Source: Ferruginibacter sp.
Lineage (GTDB): Bacteria; Bacteroidota; Bacteroidia; Chitinophagales; Chitinophagaceae
DNA: 64,000 bases
Direction of reading: 5' to 3'
NCBI GenBank assembly: GCA_019638525.1
Contig: JAHBTO010000002.1
Location: forward strand, 434,001-498,000
The first letter of the stretch is position 1. Each line of letters starts with the position of its first letter. The notes under the pieces are model-generated. The model was not told where the DNA came from. It made no database searches and worked only from the letters and a program-made list of their open reading frames with translations. Positions 1 to 9,009 of this stretch are shown here, one piece after another. Position numbers and translations under genes: made by a program.

Positions 1-489
1 ATAACAGTAAATAATAAATTAGCAGTTATAGAAGAGCGTAAGCAACAACAGCAGTTAACATCAAAAACCGTGCAGGACAAAAAATTAACCGAACAGGAAA
101 TAGCCTTGTTAAATCAAAAAAAATTGCAGTTACAACAAGAAATTGAATCAAAAGATGATAATAAAATTTTTATAAAAACAGAAACCACTCCGGAGTTTAT
201 AGGCGGGCAACAAGGCTGGCTTGATTTTCTAAAGAAAAATCTAAAAGCTTACATCCCGGTTAATAATGGCGCTAAAGCTGGCAAATACACTGTTCTTGTA
301 AAGTTCATTATTCATACCGATGGAAGTATAAGCGATATAAAATGTGTTAATGACCCGGGATTTGGCACATGCGAAGAAGTTAAAAGAATTATTGCACTTT
401 CGTCAATGAAATGGACGCCGGCTATACAAAATGGAAGAAAAGTAAATGCTTACCACAGGCAACCGGTAACATTTGTAGTAGAAGAGTAA
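1..489 (+). CDS. TonB-like energy transducer, C-terminal part (5' end outside window)
   Basis: The frame is open from the first base, so the window cuts the gene; only the last 162 codons are present. A Gln/Lys-rich stretch is followed by a domain with the TonB C-terminal pattern: PEFIGGQQGW, then KYTVLVKFIIHTDGSISDIK, then a late MKWTPAIQNGRKV and a final TFVVEE strand. In this family the domain sits in the periplasm and contacts TonB-dependent receptors; many Bacteroidota copies are stand-alone or fused to M56 peptidases, and the missing N-terminus would tell which. A GTG at 70 could start a short product, but the open frame upstream makes truncation more likely. A strong hairpin follows the stop. 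Confidence 0.8.
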   Translation: MTVNNKLAVIEERKQQQQLTSKTVQDKKLTEQEIALLNQKKLQLQQEIESKDDNKIFIKTETTPEFIGGQQGWLDFLKKNLKAYIPVNNGAKAGKYTVLVKFIIHTDGSISDIKCVNDPGFGTCEEVKRIIALSSMKWTPAIQNGRKVNAYHRQPVTFVVEE

Positions 490-503
490 TTGATTTTTTT
501 TAA

Positions 504-539
504 AAAAAGCTCCCGTTTTATTATACACGGGAGCTTTTT
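504..539. terminator. Bidirectional intrinsic terminator
   Basis: A 13-bp stem (AAAAAGCTCCCGT with ACGGGAGCTTTTT) encloses a 10-nt loop and is flanked by T runs on either strand. It lies between two convergent genes, the TonB-like gene and purM, and can serve both. Confidence 0.85.
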
Positions 540-551
540 AATTGTGCAGTT

Positions 552-1733
552 TCAATAAACTAACTGCTCATCTTTTAATTGAATTATCAATTCTTTTTTT
601 TCTGCTTCGGCCACCCTGCCAATAACCTGTGCAGCAATTCCAAATTCATTTGCGGTTGCTATCATGGTTGCAGCATCAGCGGTATCACAATAAATTTCGA
701 GCCTGCAGCCCATGTTAAACACTTCGTACATTTCCTTATTGCTGCTGCCACTGTTTTGTTGTATAATTTGAAAAATTTCAGGCGCTGTAAATAAATTGTC
801 TTTTATTATTTTAAAATTGCCCGGCAGGTATTTCATGCACTTTGTTTGCCCACCGCCGCTGCAATGTACCAGGCCATGAATTTTATTGAAATGGTTTTGC
901 AGTAAAACTTTCATTACCGGTGCATAGGTTCTGGTAGGAGATAGTATAAGGCTGCCAACTGTAGCCTGTAATTTTGTTCGGCTATTATTTACTTCTACTG
1001 TATCGGTTAGCCTGTGTTCACCTATATATACAACATCGTTTTCCAGGCTGTTGTCAAAAGATTCTTTAAAGCTATCAGCATAGTATTTACTGAGTACATC
1101 GTGCCTTGCACTGGTAAGGCCATTGCTTCCAATGCCGCTGTTGTAAGCTGTTTCGTACGATGCCTGCCCATGGCTTGCAAGACCTACAATTACATCGCCG
1201 GCTTTAATTTTATCATTGCTGATGATTTTATCTTTTGGCCAACGGCTTGTCATGGTGCCATTAACAGCAACGGTACGCACCACATCACCCACATCGGCAG
1301 TTTCGCCGCCAAGGTAATGTATGTTAATGCCAAAATTTTTCAACAGTTCAAAAAATTCCTGAGTACCGCCAATCACTTGTTCAAGCACATTGCCCGGTAT
1401 CAGTTTTTTGTTTCGGTCGATGGTGCTGTTAAAAACAATATCATTGTGAATGCCTACGCAAAGCAGGTCATCTAAATTCATTACTATGGCATCCTGTGCA
1501 ATGCCTTTCCAAACTGAAATATCGCCGGTTTCTTTCCAGTACAGGTAGGTCAAAATACTTTTAGTGCCTGCGCCATCGGCATGCATGATATTTACAAACG
1601 CATCATCGCCACCCAAAAAATCGGGATAAATTTTACAGAATGCATGTGGGTACAATCCCTGGTTAAGATTTTTTACAGCAGCATGCACTTCTTCTTTTTG
1701 TGCAGATACGCCCCTTTTATTATACAAACTCAT
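552..1733 (-). CDS. purM: Phosphoribosylformylglycinamidine cyclo-ligase (AIR synthetase)
   Basis: Catalyses the ATP-dependent ring closure of FGAM to AIR, the fifth step of purine synthesis, in the cytosol. The protein has the AIRS fold order: an N-terminal ATP-binding half with HADGAGTKSILTYLYW and an early LGGETADVGD motif, and a C-terminal half with HCSGGGQTKCMKYLPG. At 393 residues it matches the longer Bacteroidota form rather than the roughly 345-residue enterobacterial form. I start at the ATG giving MSLYNKRGVS because relatives begin there; 14 extra upstream codons are open. A TAGTTTTG promoter element ends 5 nt before this ATG, so the mRNA may be leaderless. It is divergent from ribF. 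Confidence 0.93.
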   Translation of the reverse strand: MSLYNKRGVSAQKEEVHAAVKNLNQGLYPHAFCKIYPDFLGGDDAFVNIMHADGAGTKSILTYLYWKETGDISVWKGIAQDAIVMNLDDLLCVGIHNDIVFNSTIDRNKKLIPGNVLEQVIGGTQEFFELLKNFGINIHYLGGETADVGDVVRTVAVNGTMTSRWPKDKIISNDKIKAGDVIVGLASHGQASYETAYNSGIGSNGLTSARHDVLSKYYADSFKESFDNSLENDVVYIGEHRLTDTVEVNNSRTKLQATVGSLILSPTRTYAPVMKVLLQNHFNKIHGLVHCSGGGQTKCMKYLPGNFKIIKDNLFTAPEIFQIIQQNSGSSNKEMYEVFNMGCRLEIYCDTADAATMIATANEFGIAAQVIGRVAEAEKKELIIQLKDEQLVY

Positions 1734-1738
1734 AGCTG

Positions 1739-1746
1739 CAAAACTA
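1739..1746 (-). promoter_or_regulatory. Putative -7 element of purM
   Basis: TAGTTTTG on the minus strand matches the Bacteroidota sigma consensus TAnnTTTG and ends 5 nt before the chosen purM ATG. No good -33 TTTG was seen at the expected distance. Confidence 0.45.
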
Positions 1747-1783
1747 AATGGCAAATCTGAATAAACCATTTTCAATTATCAAC

Positions 1784-1791
1784 TACATTTG
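1784..1791 (+). promoter_or_regulatory. Putative -7 element of ribF
   Basis: TACATTTG fits TAnnTTTG and ends 12 nt before the ribF ATG at 1804, implying a leader of only a few nucleotides. Confidence 0.45.
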
Positions 1792-1803
1792 CACTTTGTA
1801 ATT

Positions 1804-2727
1804 ATGCAGATACACAGAGACATTAACAACCTACCCCATTTTCGCAATGCCGTAATTACTATTGGTACTTTCGACGGGGTGCATGCAGGCCACAGGCAAA
1901 TCATCAACAGCCTTAATGAAGAAGCAGCCAAAGCAAACGGCGAATCGGTTATCATCACATTTCATCCGCATCCACGTAAGGTTGTATCCTCCATTATTAC
2001 AGGAGTACGGCTAATTAATACTTTAGAGGAGCGGATAGAACTACTTGCACAAACGGGCATTAATCACCTGGTAATTGTGCCTTTCACCGAGTATTTTGCC
2101 AACCAGGCAGCTGAAGCATATATCAGCGATTTTTTAGTTGAAAAATTTAAACCACATACCATCATCATTGGTTACGATCACCGTTTTGGTAAAGAACGCA
2201 GCGGCGATTACAAGCTGATGGAAGAGAAAGCGCCTGTTTATAATTACCGGCTTAAAGAAATTCCGGAGCATATACAAAATGCACTTAAAGTAAGCAGCAC
2301 CAATATCCGCAATGCCATTTTGCATAGCCGAATTGAAGAAGCCAACAGTTTTTTAGGTTATGATTTCTTTTTTGAGGGGGAAGTTGTACATGGTGATAAA
2401 ATTGGCCGCACTATTAGCTACCCTACAGCCAATTTAAAAAGCACCGATGAAGAAAAAATTGTTTTAGGCGATGGTATCTATGCTGTTTATTGTTTGGTGG
2501 AAGGGATTAAGTACAAGGGTATGATGAGCATCGGTTTTAGACCTACCGTAAATGGCAGGGCGAGGGTTACCGAGGTTAACATTTTTGATTTTGACAAACA
2601 GATTTATGGCCAAAAACTGAGGGTGATTGTAAAGAGATATTTAAGATCTGAAGTAAAATTTAACGGACTTGATGAATTAAAAGCAGCACTGCATAAAGAC
2701 AAAGAAGACAGTTTAAAATTATTATAG
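1804..2727 (+). CDS. ribF: Bifunctional riboflavin kinase / FAD synthetase
   Basis: Makes FMN from riboflavin and then FAD from FMN. The N-terminal nucleotidyltransferase domain shows VITIGTFDGVHAGHRQII, with the HxGH-type signature around residue 30, and FHPHPRKVV. The C-terminal flavokinase domain shows HGDKIGRTISYPTANL and ends with a YLRSEVKFNGLDELKAAL helix. Its 307 residues match the usual length. I use the ATG at 1804 (MQIHRDINN), where relatives begin, instead of an in-frame TTG 15 nt upstream. It is divergent from purM with only 70 bp between start codons. Confidence 0.95.
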   Translation: MQIHRDINNLPHFRNAVITIGTFDGVHAGHRQIINSLNEEAAKANGESVIITFHPHPRKVVSSIITGVRLINTLEERIELLAQTGINHLVIVPFTEYFANQAAEAYISDFLVEKFKPHTIIIGYDHRFGKERSGDYKLMEEKAPVYNYRLKEIPEHIQNALKVSSTNIRNAILHSRIEEANSFLGYDFFFEGEVVHGDKIGRTISYPTANLKSTDEEKIVLGDGIYAVYCLVEGIKYKGMMSIGFRPTVNGRARVTEVNIFDFDKQIYGQKLRVIVKRYLRSEVKFNGLDELKAALHKDKEDSLKLL

Positions 2728-2818
2728 CGTTATAATAATTGTTTACGCCAAACAACCACATTATTATTGATTGTTTTTTTTAATGGCTATAAGATAATGC
2801 AGTTATTTATTTACAATC

Positions 2819-3826
2819 TCATTTGTCAGCCACAATCATCTTAACCACCATTTCTCTCATTAGCGATGCATCGGAAGTGCCGGTATCGCCCACCCCCACT
2901 CCTTTTAGATTATATTGGTGCAATAATAACAGGATCCTTTCAATCCCATCGTAACCATAATTATTAGCAGATTCCAATGCATTTTTTACAGCGTTGCCAT
3001 TATAATAAAAATATGGTTTTAATGCAGCTTCGCTTTTATCCTTCATACCAAAGATGCTGTACACTTTGCTAAAACTTGCATATAAAGCGGGCAATACCAT
3101 TTGTATTGGACCAGCTTTTGGGTTACCTTCAAAATATTGGATAATCTTAATTGCTTTTGCCAAATCTTTCCTGGCTATAGCAGCCTGTAGTTCAAAAACA
3201 TTGTATTCTTTGCTGATACCGATGTATTTTTCTATTTCATCTTCCGTAATTTCTTTTTTGCCTTTTAGATTTAAAGCCAGCTTATCAATTTCATTCACTA
3301 TTCGGTTAAGATCGTTGCCAATGTGTTCGTCTAAAAGGCTGATGGCTTTTGCATTTATCTTATAACCCTGGTTGCGTACATATTCACCAATCCATTCCTG
3401 CAGTTTATAATCCTTTATTTTTTCGGAGGTAAAAATCTCGGCATATTTTTTTAGCAGCTTATATAACCTACTTCGTTTATCAAGTGTTTTTGTTTTATAT
3501 GCTACCACAAATATGGTTGATGACAAAGGATTTTCGATATAACTTTCCAGTTTTTCGATGTCTTTCATTTGTTGGGCTTCCTTTAATAAAACCACTTGCC
3601 GTTCGGCAAACATTGGGTATCGTTTGCATGCATTCAGCACCGTAGCCCATTCAGCATCTTTGCCATAAAACACCGTTAAATTAAAACCGGCCTCAGCTTC
3701 ATCCAATATCTTATGCTCGGCATAATCCATTATCAAATCAATATAATAATCCTCTTCGCCTTCCAGCCAGTAAACATTTTTAAAGTTTTTTTTATTCCAG
3801 TCGCCAATGATTTTTTCTGCACTCAT
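2819..3826 (-). CDS. holA: DNA polymerase III subunit delta
   Basis: Clamp-loader subunit that opens the beta ring. The 335-residue protein has the HolA layout: an N-terminal AAA+-like domain without a Walker A motif (NVYWLEGEEDYYIDLIMD near the start, FVVAYKTKTLDKRSRLYKLL around residue 105), a lid domain (LLDEHIGNDLNRIVNEIDKL) and a C-terminal helical collar domain. I choose the ATG giving MSAEKIIGDW, which fits the family start; 16 further codons upstream are open but not family-like. A TATCTTTG element ends 5 nt before this ATG. Confidence 0.92.
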   Translation of the reverse strand: MSAEKIIGDWNKKNFKNVYWLEGEEDYYIDLIMDYAEHKILDEAEAGFNLTVFYGKDAEWATVLNACKRYPMFAERQVVLLKEAQQMKDIEKLESYIENPLSSTIFVVAYKTKTLDKRSRLYKLLKKYAEIFTSEKIKDYKLQEWIGEYVRNQGYKINAKAISLLDEHIGNDLNRIVNEIDKLALNLKGKKEITEDEIEKYIGISKEYNVFELQAAIARKDLAKAIKIIQYFEGNPKAGPIQMVLPALYASFSKVYSIFGMKDKSEAALKPYFYYNGNAVKNALESANNYGYDGIERILLLLHQYNLKGVGVGDTGTSDASLMREMVVKMIVADK

Positions 3827-3831
3827 AAATT

Positions 3832-3839
3832 CAAAGATA
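3832..3839 (-). promoter_or_regulatory. Putative -7 element of holA
   Basis: TATCTTTG on the minus strand matches TAnnTTTG and lies 5 nt upstream of the chosen holA ATG. This supports that start and suggests a leaderless or nearly leaderless message. Confidence 0.5.
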
Positions 3840-3931
3840 GAAGTTACTAAACGGTAGCCATATTTTATTGCCAATTATTTTTTAACACAGCAATAACGGC
3901 CTTTTTACTTCGTTTTTAAATGAAGAAAAGT

Positions 3932-3939
3932 TAACTTTG
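3932..3939 (+). promoter_or_regulatory. Putative -7 element of the coiled-coil protein gene
   Basis: TAACTTTG fits TAnnTTTG, with a T-rich stretch upstream instead of a clean -33 TTTG. It would give a leader of about 110 nt before the ATG at 4055. Confidence 0.4.
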
Positions 3940-4054
3940 CTACAGTTTTGTACTTCAAAAATATTGTTAGGATTATTTAGTTAATAACGACAAAAAAGGC
4001 AAAAATAAACGTTCTTTTCATCACCTATAAACCTGATAACTAGAAACCAAAATA

Positions 4055-5059
4055 ATGAGTTACGAAAATTTTCCAGGAAAGGAATTACATCCTGAACCTG
4101 CATCAATGCAACAACCCGGTAAATGGCGCAATTATTTAACTGCCGGTTTAATTATTGCTTTGCTGGGCACTTGGGCATATATCATTTGGGATAAAAGCAA
4201 GGCCAGGGAAATTATCCAGAAAAAGGATATAGTTATAGGAACCACATCGGCGCAGCGTGACCAGTTGCAAAAAGAACTGGAAGATGCCACCATGCGTTAC
4301 GATATGATTAAGACCAGCAATGCCAATATGCTGCATAGCAAAGACAGCACAATTGCCAGGCGTGACCGTGAAATAGCAGAAAAGAAAGAAAGAATACAGC
4401 AATTGCTGTCAAAAGTTGATGCCACACAGGAAGAACTAGCACAGGCCAAAGGGTTGATAACATCTTTAAACGCTGATATCAACGGCTATAAGAACAGGGT
4501 TGAAAAGCTGGAAGCAGAAAAAGTAGCTTTAACAAAAGAAAAAAATATTGTAATTCAAGAACGCAACAAAGTGCTTAAAGATTTAGACTCGGCCAATAAT
4601 GTAATTGCACAAAAAGAAAATGTAATTGATGTAGCTTCAACATTAAGCGCTTCTAATTTTTCAATACAAGGTATCAATGAAAAAAGTAATGGAAAAGAAA
4701 AAGAAACTAACGTTGCCAAAAGAGTAGATAAACTGCGTATTTCATTTGACCTTGATGAAAACAGGGTGGCCCAATCGGGGATAAAAGATATTTATGTATG
4801 TATTACAGCACCCGATGGCAAGGAACTTACTGAAGAAAAGTTGGGGTCAGGAAAATTCAGTACCAGGAATGGTGAAATAAAAAACTATACCCAAAAAATT
4901 GATGTAAACTATGTACAAGGCAAACGTCAAACCTTAAGCATCGACTGGAAACAAAACACTAATTTTTCAATAGGCGATTATAAAATAGAAGTTTATAACA
5001 ACGGGTTTAAAATTGGCGAAGGTGTACGCAGCCTTAAAAAAGGAGGATTATTCAGTTAA
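4055..5059 (+). CDS. Membrane-anchored coiled-coil protein, unknown function
   Basis: The 334-residue protein starts with a short cytosolic segment and one membrane helix (about residues 28-46, YLTAGLIIALLGTWAYIIW). A long coiled coil rich in Glu, Lys and Gln follows (about 50-190), then a globular beta-rich C-terminal domain (about 225-334) containing LRISFDLDENRVAQSGIKDI, FSIGDYKIEVYNNGFKIGEG and a terminal KKGGLFS. I recognise the arrangement from uncharacterised Bacteroidota proteins but know no function. The coiled coil suggests oligomerisation or a spacer role; the C-terminal domain is probably the active or binding part. It is a single-gene unit closed by a strong terminator. Confidence 0.8.
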   Translation: MSYENFPGKELHPEPASMQQPGKWRNYLTAGLIIALLGTWAYIIWDKSKAREIIQKKDIVIGTTSAQRDQLQKELEDATMRYDMIKTSNANMLHSKDSTIARRDREIAEKKERIQQLLSKVDATQEELAQAKGLITSLNADINGYKNRVEKLEAEKVALTKEKNIVIQERNKVLKDLDSANNVIAQKENVIDVASTLSASNFSIQGINEKSNGKEKETNVAKRVDKLRISFDLDENRVAQSGIKDIYVCITAPDGKELTEEKLGSGKFSTRNGEIKNYTQKIDVNYVQGKRQTLSIDWKQNTNFSIGDYKIEVYNNGFKIGEGVRSLKKGGLFS

Positions 5060-5076
5060 TTTTTATATAGGTTAAT

Positions 5077-5108
5077 AAAAAACACCTGCAAGTTTGCAGG
5101 TGTTTTTT
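5077..5108. terminator. Intrinsic terminator, bidirectional
   Basis: A near-perfect stem (AAAAAACACCTGCA with TGCAGGTGTTTTTT, loop AGTT) is followed by T-rich sequence. It sits between the end of the coiled-coil gene and the end of the convergent L,D-transpeptidase-like gene. Confidence 0.85.
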
Positions 5109-5137
5109 GTTTTATTTTAAAAAATTTATTTAAAAGT

Positions 5138-5905
5138 TCAGGTGTTTATGATGCCTGATTTTTTTAAGTAAAATTTATCAGGACTGTAAATAAAAAGACA
5201 AGTTCCGTTTTTAATAGTATTAATGATTGGCTTATACAGTTTTACAGGTAAAGCCGGGCAGCCCCAACTACGCCCAATATATCCCTGCATCCTGATAAAG
5301 CTTTCATCAACATAATCGGCACCATGTATAACTATATCCCTGCGTTTTGCATTATCATTAATTCCTTTTTCTAATCCCTGTAACCTCAATGAATATCCAT
5401 GCCCACCCATATATGTTTCAAGTGTTTGATAAAAACCAAGGCTGCTTTTATAACTCTCGGGACTGTTTGAAAACTTATTAGCCATTAGCTTTCCCGAATT
5501 TATGCCATGTGCCACATATGTATTAAATAATACTTCTCTTTTATCAAGATTTATTACAAACAGTCTTTTTTGAGTTGAAGGCAAACTAAAATCAACAATT
5601 GTAATAATGTCTTCATTTTTTAGCCTGCCTTCACTAAGCAGTTTATAAAACCCTTTAATAGCATAATTAAAAGCATTCTGCGTCAATCCTTTTACCGCAA
5701 GTTGCATGCTATCGTATAAGGCCGAAGAAAAAATTTCGAGATTTGTATTTGCATTATTACCGGATACTGATACAGAAGTTACAGGCTCATCAATTGATTT
5801 AGTATTATCAAAAATGGCTGTTGCAAATACCAAAGGGAGATTAATAATACAAGTGAATACAATTACAAAAAATATGGTAACCTTCTTAAGAACGGCGTTT
5901 TTCAT
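5138..5905 (-). CDS. Murein L,D-transpeptidase catalytic-domain (YkuD_2-type) protein
   Basis: Secreted 255-residue protein with a signal peptide or N-terminal anchor (hydrophobic residues 8-30). The catalytic region carries VIHGADYVDESFIRMQGY followed by GRSWGCPALP, the His and Cys signature of the L,D-transpeptidase fold in the YkuD_2 group. An earlier stretch, KRLFVINLDKREVLFNTYVA, is the usual beta-strand lead-in. Family knowledge predicts action on peptidoglycan stem peptides in the periplasm, but few members have been tested and the substrate is unproven. Length and motifs are intact. It stands alone between terminator-bounded neighbours. Confidence 0.88.
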   Translation of the reverse strand: MKNAVLKKVTIFFVIVFTCIINLPLVFATAIFDNTKSIDEPVTSVSVSGNNANTNLEIFSSALYDSMQLAVKGLTQNAFNYAIKGFYKLLSEGRLKNEDIITIVDFSLPSTQKRLFVINLDKREVLFNTYVAHGINSGKLMANKFSNSPESYKSSLGFYQTLETYMGGHGYSLRLQGLEKGINDNAKRRDIVIHGADYVDESFIRMQGYIGRSWGCPALPVKLYKPIINTIKNGTCLFIYSPDKFYLKKSGIINT

Positions 5906-6078
5906 AAATGATATTTAAAATACCCAGTACGGATTAAAATGTAAAAAACTTTAGCATTTACAATAATACATAACGGGGCAAAACAGGATTTAGTATGTTT
6001 TTAAACGGATGGCAAAATTCGCTACTTAAACCCAATAAAAATGTTAAAAATTATGAGATAGATGTTTGGATATGAGTA

Positions 6079-6384
6079 TTATTGCTTAACAGGGCTTTTA
6101 AAATCTTCATCATCAAACATAGATTTATGAAAGAGATAATATTTACCATCCCTGTTATTACGCCAATAGCGATGCCCCTGCAAATCATAATAATAACGGC
6201 CATCTACACTTCGTTTAGCAACATTATCATTAACTATAATAACTTTTGGTATTGTAGTTACTACTTTACGTTTTTTAACCACAGCATTCCCGGTGGTTTT
6301 TGATGTTGATGTTGGTTGAGTTTTTTTACTGCAACTACTAAAAAAAACTATAAATAATAATATGATGGCATATAACCTTTTCAT
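6079..6384 (-). CDS. Small lipoprotein, unknown function
   Basis: 101 residues with a classical lipoprotein signal: MKRLYAIILLFIVFF followed by the lipobox SSC at about residue 18, then a Ser/Thr/Lys-rich linker. The C-terminal half has many Tyr and Arg residues (RSVDGRYYYDLQGHRYWRNN, then DGKYYLFH). I do not recognise a family. It is probably anchored in the outer or inner membrane; neighbours give no functional clue. Confidence 0.7.
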   Translation of the reverse strand: MKRLYAIILLFIVFFSSCSKKTQPTSTSKTTGNAVVKKRKVVTTIPKVIIVNDNVAKRSVDGRYYYDLQGHRYWRNNRDGKYYLFHKSMFDDEDFKSPVKQ

Positions 6385-6485
6385 AGGCTTTTTAGTGATA
6401 GTAACAACAATGCTGCCACGATTTTGGATAATGCCCCTTTCTTGTTATTTTTTATAATTGGTAAAAATTAATATAACAAACTTAC

Positions 6486-6683
6486 TTAGCCCATAAGTTG
6501 TTTAGCGGTATCACTATCCTTTTCAAATATTTTAATTTCATAGCCACTAACGGGGTCAAGCCCGATAGTATTTTCATCATTCATAAATGCCGGGATACCT
6601 GCTTCAATCAATTTATCCCTTAAAATTGTGGCTTCCATCAACTCTGATAATGTTACCAGTGTAATTGTCTTTTCCTGGTTCAT
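6486..6683 (-). CDS. DUF2007-type small protein
   Basis: The 65-residue protein matches DUF2007 (putative signal-transducing protein): an opening strand (TITLVTLSELMEATILRDKL), the IEAGIPAFMNDENT turn, and a closing YEIKIFEKDSDTAKQLM helix. The family has a ferredoxin-like fold related to PII-type proteins, but no biochemical role is established. It lies 28 bp downstream of the FMN reductase gene on the same strand and is probably co-transcribed with it. Confidence 0.8.
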   Translation of the reverse strand: MNQEKTITLVTLSELMEATILRDKLIEAGIPAFMNDENTIGLDPVSGYEIKIFEKDSDTAKQLMG

Positions 6684-6711
6684 GATTTATTTTTTTTATA
6701 CTGAACAATAA

Positions 6712-7290
6712 TTATTTTTTCATTTTTTTTATTGCCTTAACTGCCCATATCAGTTCGGCAATAAATTTCTCAGCTCTTTTTTCGGTTATCATATCTGCCG
6801 GCAAACCATCTTCTGAAAATGCTGTATCCACTTTTGGTACAGGAAACATGGCAGGCACTACCCAGGCACCAATCTTCCATAAAGAAAAAAGTAATGATGT
6901 TATAACCTGTGTACCGCCAAAAATACCGTCAGATACCATCGATATGGCAACAGGCTTACGCTTCCATTCATCATACAATAGGTCGGTTACATTTTTTAAG
7001 CTGGCCGGGTAGCCGCCATTATATTCAGGTGTTACAATAATTACTGCGTCAGACAACTTTACCTGTTGTGCAAATTGTATAACGTTTTCAGCAGGATTTT
7101 TTTGATAACGGAACCGTTCTTCAAAAATGGGGAACTTATATTGCCACAGATCCAGAATTTCTACATTAGCAATTTTGTTATCAATCAAGAATTTTTTAAA
7201 AAACAAAGCTACTCTGTGGCTTTTACGACCTGTTCTCACACTTGCCGATATAATAACAACCTGTGGTAATGTATTTTCTATTGCAGGCAT
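6712..7290 (-). CDS. NAD(P)H-dependent FMN reductase family protein
   Basis: Flavodoxin-like fold of 192 residues. The phosphate-binding loop for FMN is VIISASVRTGRKSHRVALFF near the N-terminus, and the family signature TPEYNGGYPASLKN lies around residue 86. Members reduce FMN, quinones, azo dyes or chromate with NAD(P)H; the physiological substrate cannot be told from sequence. A second, distant member lies at 19313-19873. It begins a two-gene unit with the DUF2007 gene. Confidence 0.88.
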   Translation of the reverse strand: MPAIENTLPQVVIISASVRTGRKSHRVALFFKKFLIDNKIANVEILDLWQYKFPIFEERFRYQKNPAENVIQFAQQVKLSDAVIIVTPEYNGGYPASLKNVTDLLYDEWKRKPVAISMVSDGIFGGTQVITSLLFSLWKIGAWVVPAMFPVPKVDTAFSEDGLPADMITEKRAEKFIAELIWAVKAIKKMKK

Positions 7291-7383
7291 TGCACTATAA
7301 AGTTAATGAAAATAAGCGGCCCTTACATACCATACCGCCTGTAAAAAACTAATAAAGTAATTCTCATAAAAAAATTAACTTTA

Positions 7384-8988
7384 ATGAAAACAACTGCCAT
7401 GAAATCCTTTACATTCTTATTCTTTTTATTTTTTTCAATTGCTTTACTAGCACAGGATTTAAAATCGGGAGGCGTACTTAAACCAGAACAAGCCATTATG
7501 GATATAATGCATTATACCATTGCGCTTGATGTAGACCCAAAGACAGAAAGCATAAATGGTTATACTGAAATTACCCTTAATCTGCTACAACCTGCTGCCG
7601 GTCTGCTTTTCGATTTCTGGCATGGGCTTTCCATCAGCAATATTTGGGTAAATGGCAAAAGAAAAAATTTTAATCATACAACTGATGATTTTGTAAAAAT
7701 AGATTTACAGGAACAGGCAAAGGGTAAACAATTGGTTAAGATTGCCTATGGTGGCAAACCTGCTGTAGCATTAAGGCCGCCGTGGACAGGAGGTTTTCAA
7801 TGGTCGAAAGATAGTAATGGTAACCCATGGATTGCCATCACCTGCCAGGGCGAAGGTGCTAAAATTTATTTTCCCTGTAAAGATCATCCAAGCGATGAAC
7901 CCAACGAAGGCGCTGATATGATTATAACCGTACCAAAAGGCCTTGTGGTAGCTGCCCCGGGTTTATTACAAAAAGTTACCAGCAGGAAAAACAAATCAAC
8001 TTATCACTGGAAAACCAATTATACCATCAGTAACTATTGTTTAGTATTTAATGTGGCAAAATATAAAGTGGTAAGCCGGGTATATACAACAGTGAATGGT
8101 AATAAAGTGCCAATGGAATATTATGTACTTGAAGAAAATGTTGACAAAGCTGAAAAACTGCTCGATCTTTTTGAACAATCATGCCACATTCATGAAAAAT
8201 ATTTTGGTGAGTATCCCTGGGTGAAGGAACGAATAGCTGCATCGGAAACACCGCACCTGGGTATGGAACATCAAACCAATATTGCTTATGGCAATAATTA
8301 TCATTATCAAAAATTAGGTGATAAGGATTTTGATTGGTTATTGCATCATGAATTTGGGCATGAATGGTGGGCCAATAAAGTTACTAATCGAGATTGGGCA
8401 CACATGTGGATACAGGAAGGTATTTGTGTTTTTGGAGATGCAATGGCAACCCGTGAACTGGCCGGTGAAGCGGCATATATAAAAAGAATGCAGCAAACTG
8501 CCCGTAACATTCAAAACAAATACCCGGTTGTGAGAGGCGAAGAGGTGGATTCTGACAGCGCTTACCAAAGTGACATATATGGCAAAGGCGCTTTCTTTAT
8601 GCATACATTACGTTATGTAATAGGTGATGAAATATTTTTTCCTACGTTAAAGAAATTGGCAACAGCACCAGAATATACTTATGATAACACAGTAGTAACC
8701 GCCGATGTTGAAAAACTTTTCAGCGCTGCCTATGGTAAAAGCATGCAGCAATTGTTCAGGCTTTATTTATATACAACAGATAAGCTAATTATTAATGTAA
8801 AGCAAGTTGATGAAGATGAATACAAAATTAAAATTGTAAATATTGATATGCCTTTACCAATAGATATTGTAACAAATACAGGATTAAAAAGGATGATGAT
8901 AGATAAAGATGGTGTAACCGTTAAAAGTGATACCTATCCGCAAGTAGACCCATCGGTGTATTATTTTAAGAAAGTGATTTTGGAATAA
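7384..8988 (+). CDS. M1 family metallopeptidase (aminopeptidase N-like), secreted
   Basis: A signal peptide (to ALLAQ) precedes an M1 N-terminal beta domain and a catalytic domain with HEFGHEWW about residue 320, the zinc HExxH motif, with the third ligand Glu 18 residues on (WIQEGICVFGDA). The exopeptidase motif is HLGMEHQTN where classical members have GxMEN, so the final Asn is replaced by His. At 534 residues it lacks the long C-terminal ARM-like domain of full aminopeptidase N and resembles the short Bacteroidota form. An in-frame ATG at 7399 gives an equally good signal peptide. A TAACTTTA element directly abuts the first ATG, which slightly favours the second start. Confidence 0.9.
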   Translation: MKTTAMKSFTFLFFLFFSIALLAQDLKSGGVLKPEQAIMDIMHYTIALDVDPKTESINGYTEITLNLLQPAAGLLFDFWHGLSISNIWVNGKRKNFNHTTDDFVKIDLQEQAKGKQLVKIAYGGKPAVALRPPWTGGFQWSKDSNGNPWIAITCQGEGAKIYFPCKDHPSDEPNEGADMIITVPKGLVVAAPGLLQKVTSRKNKSTYHWKTNYTISNYCLVFNVAKYKVVSRVYTTVNGNKVPMEYYVLEENVDKAEKLLDLFEQSCHIHEKYFGEYPWVKERIAASETPHLGMEHQTNIAYGNNYHYQKLGDKDFDWLLHHEFGHEWWANKVTNRDWAHMWIQEGICVFGDAMATRELAGEAAYIKRMQQTARNIQNKYPVVRGEEVDSDSAYQSDIYGKGAFFMHTLRYVIGDEIFFPTLKKLATAPEYTYDNTVVTADVEKLFSAAYGKSMQQLFRLYLYTTDKLIINVKQVDEDEYKIKIVNIDMPLPIDIVTNTGLKRMMIDKDGVTVKSDTYPQVDPSVYYFKKVILE

Positions 8989-9009
8989 CTCCTGTTAGGG
9001 CTTTGAAAA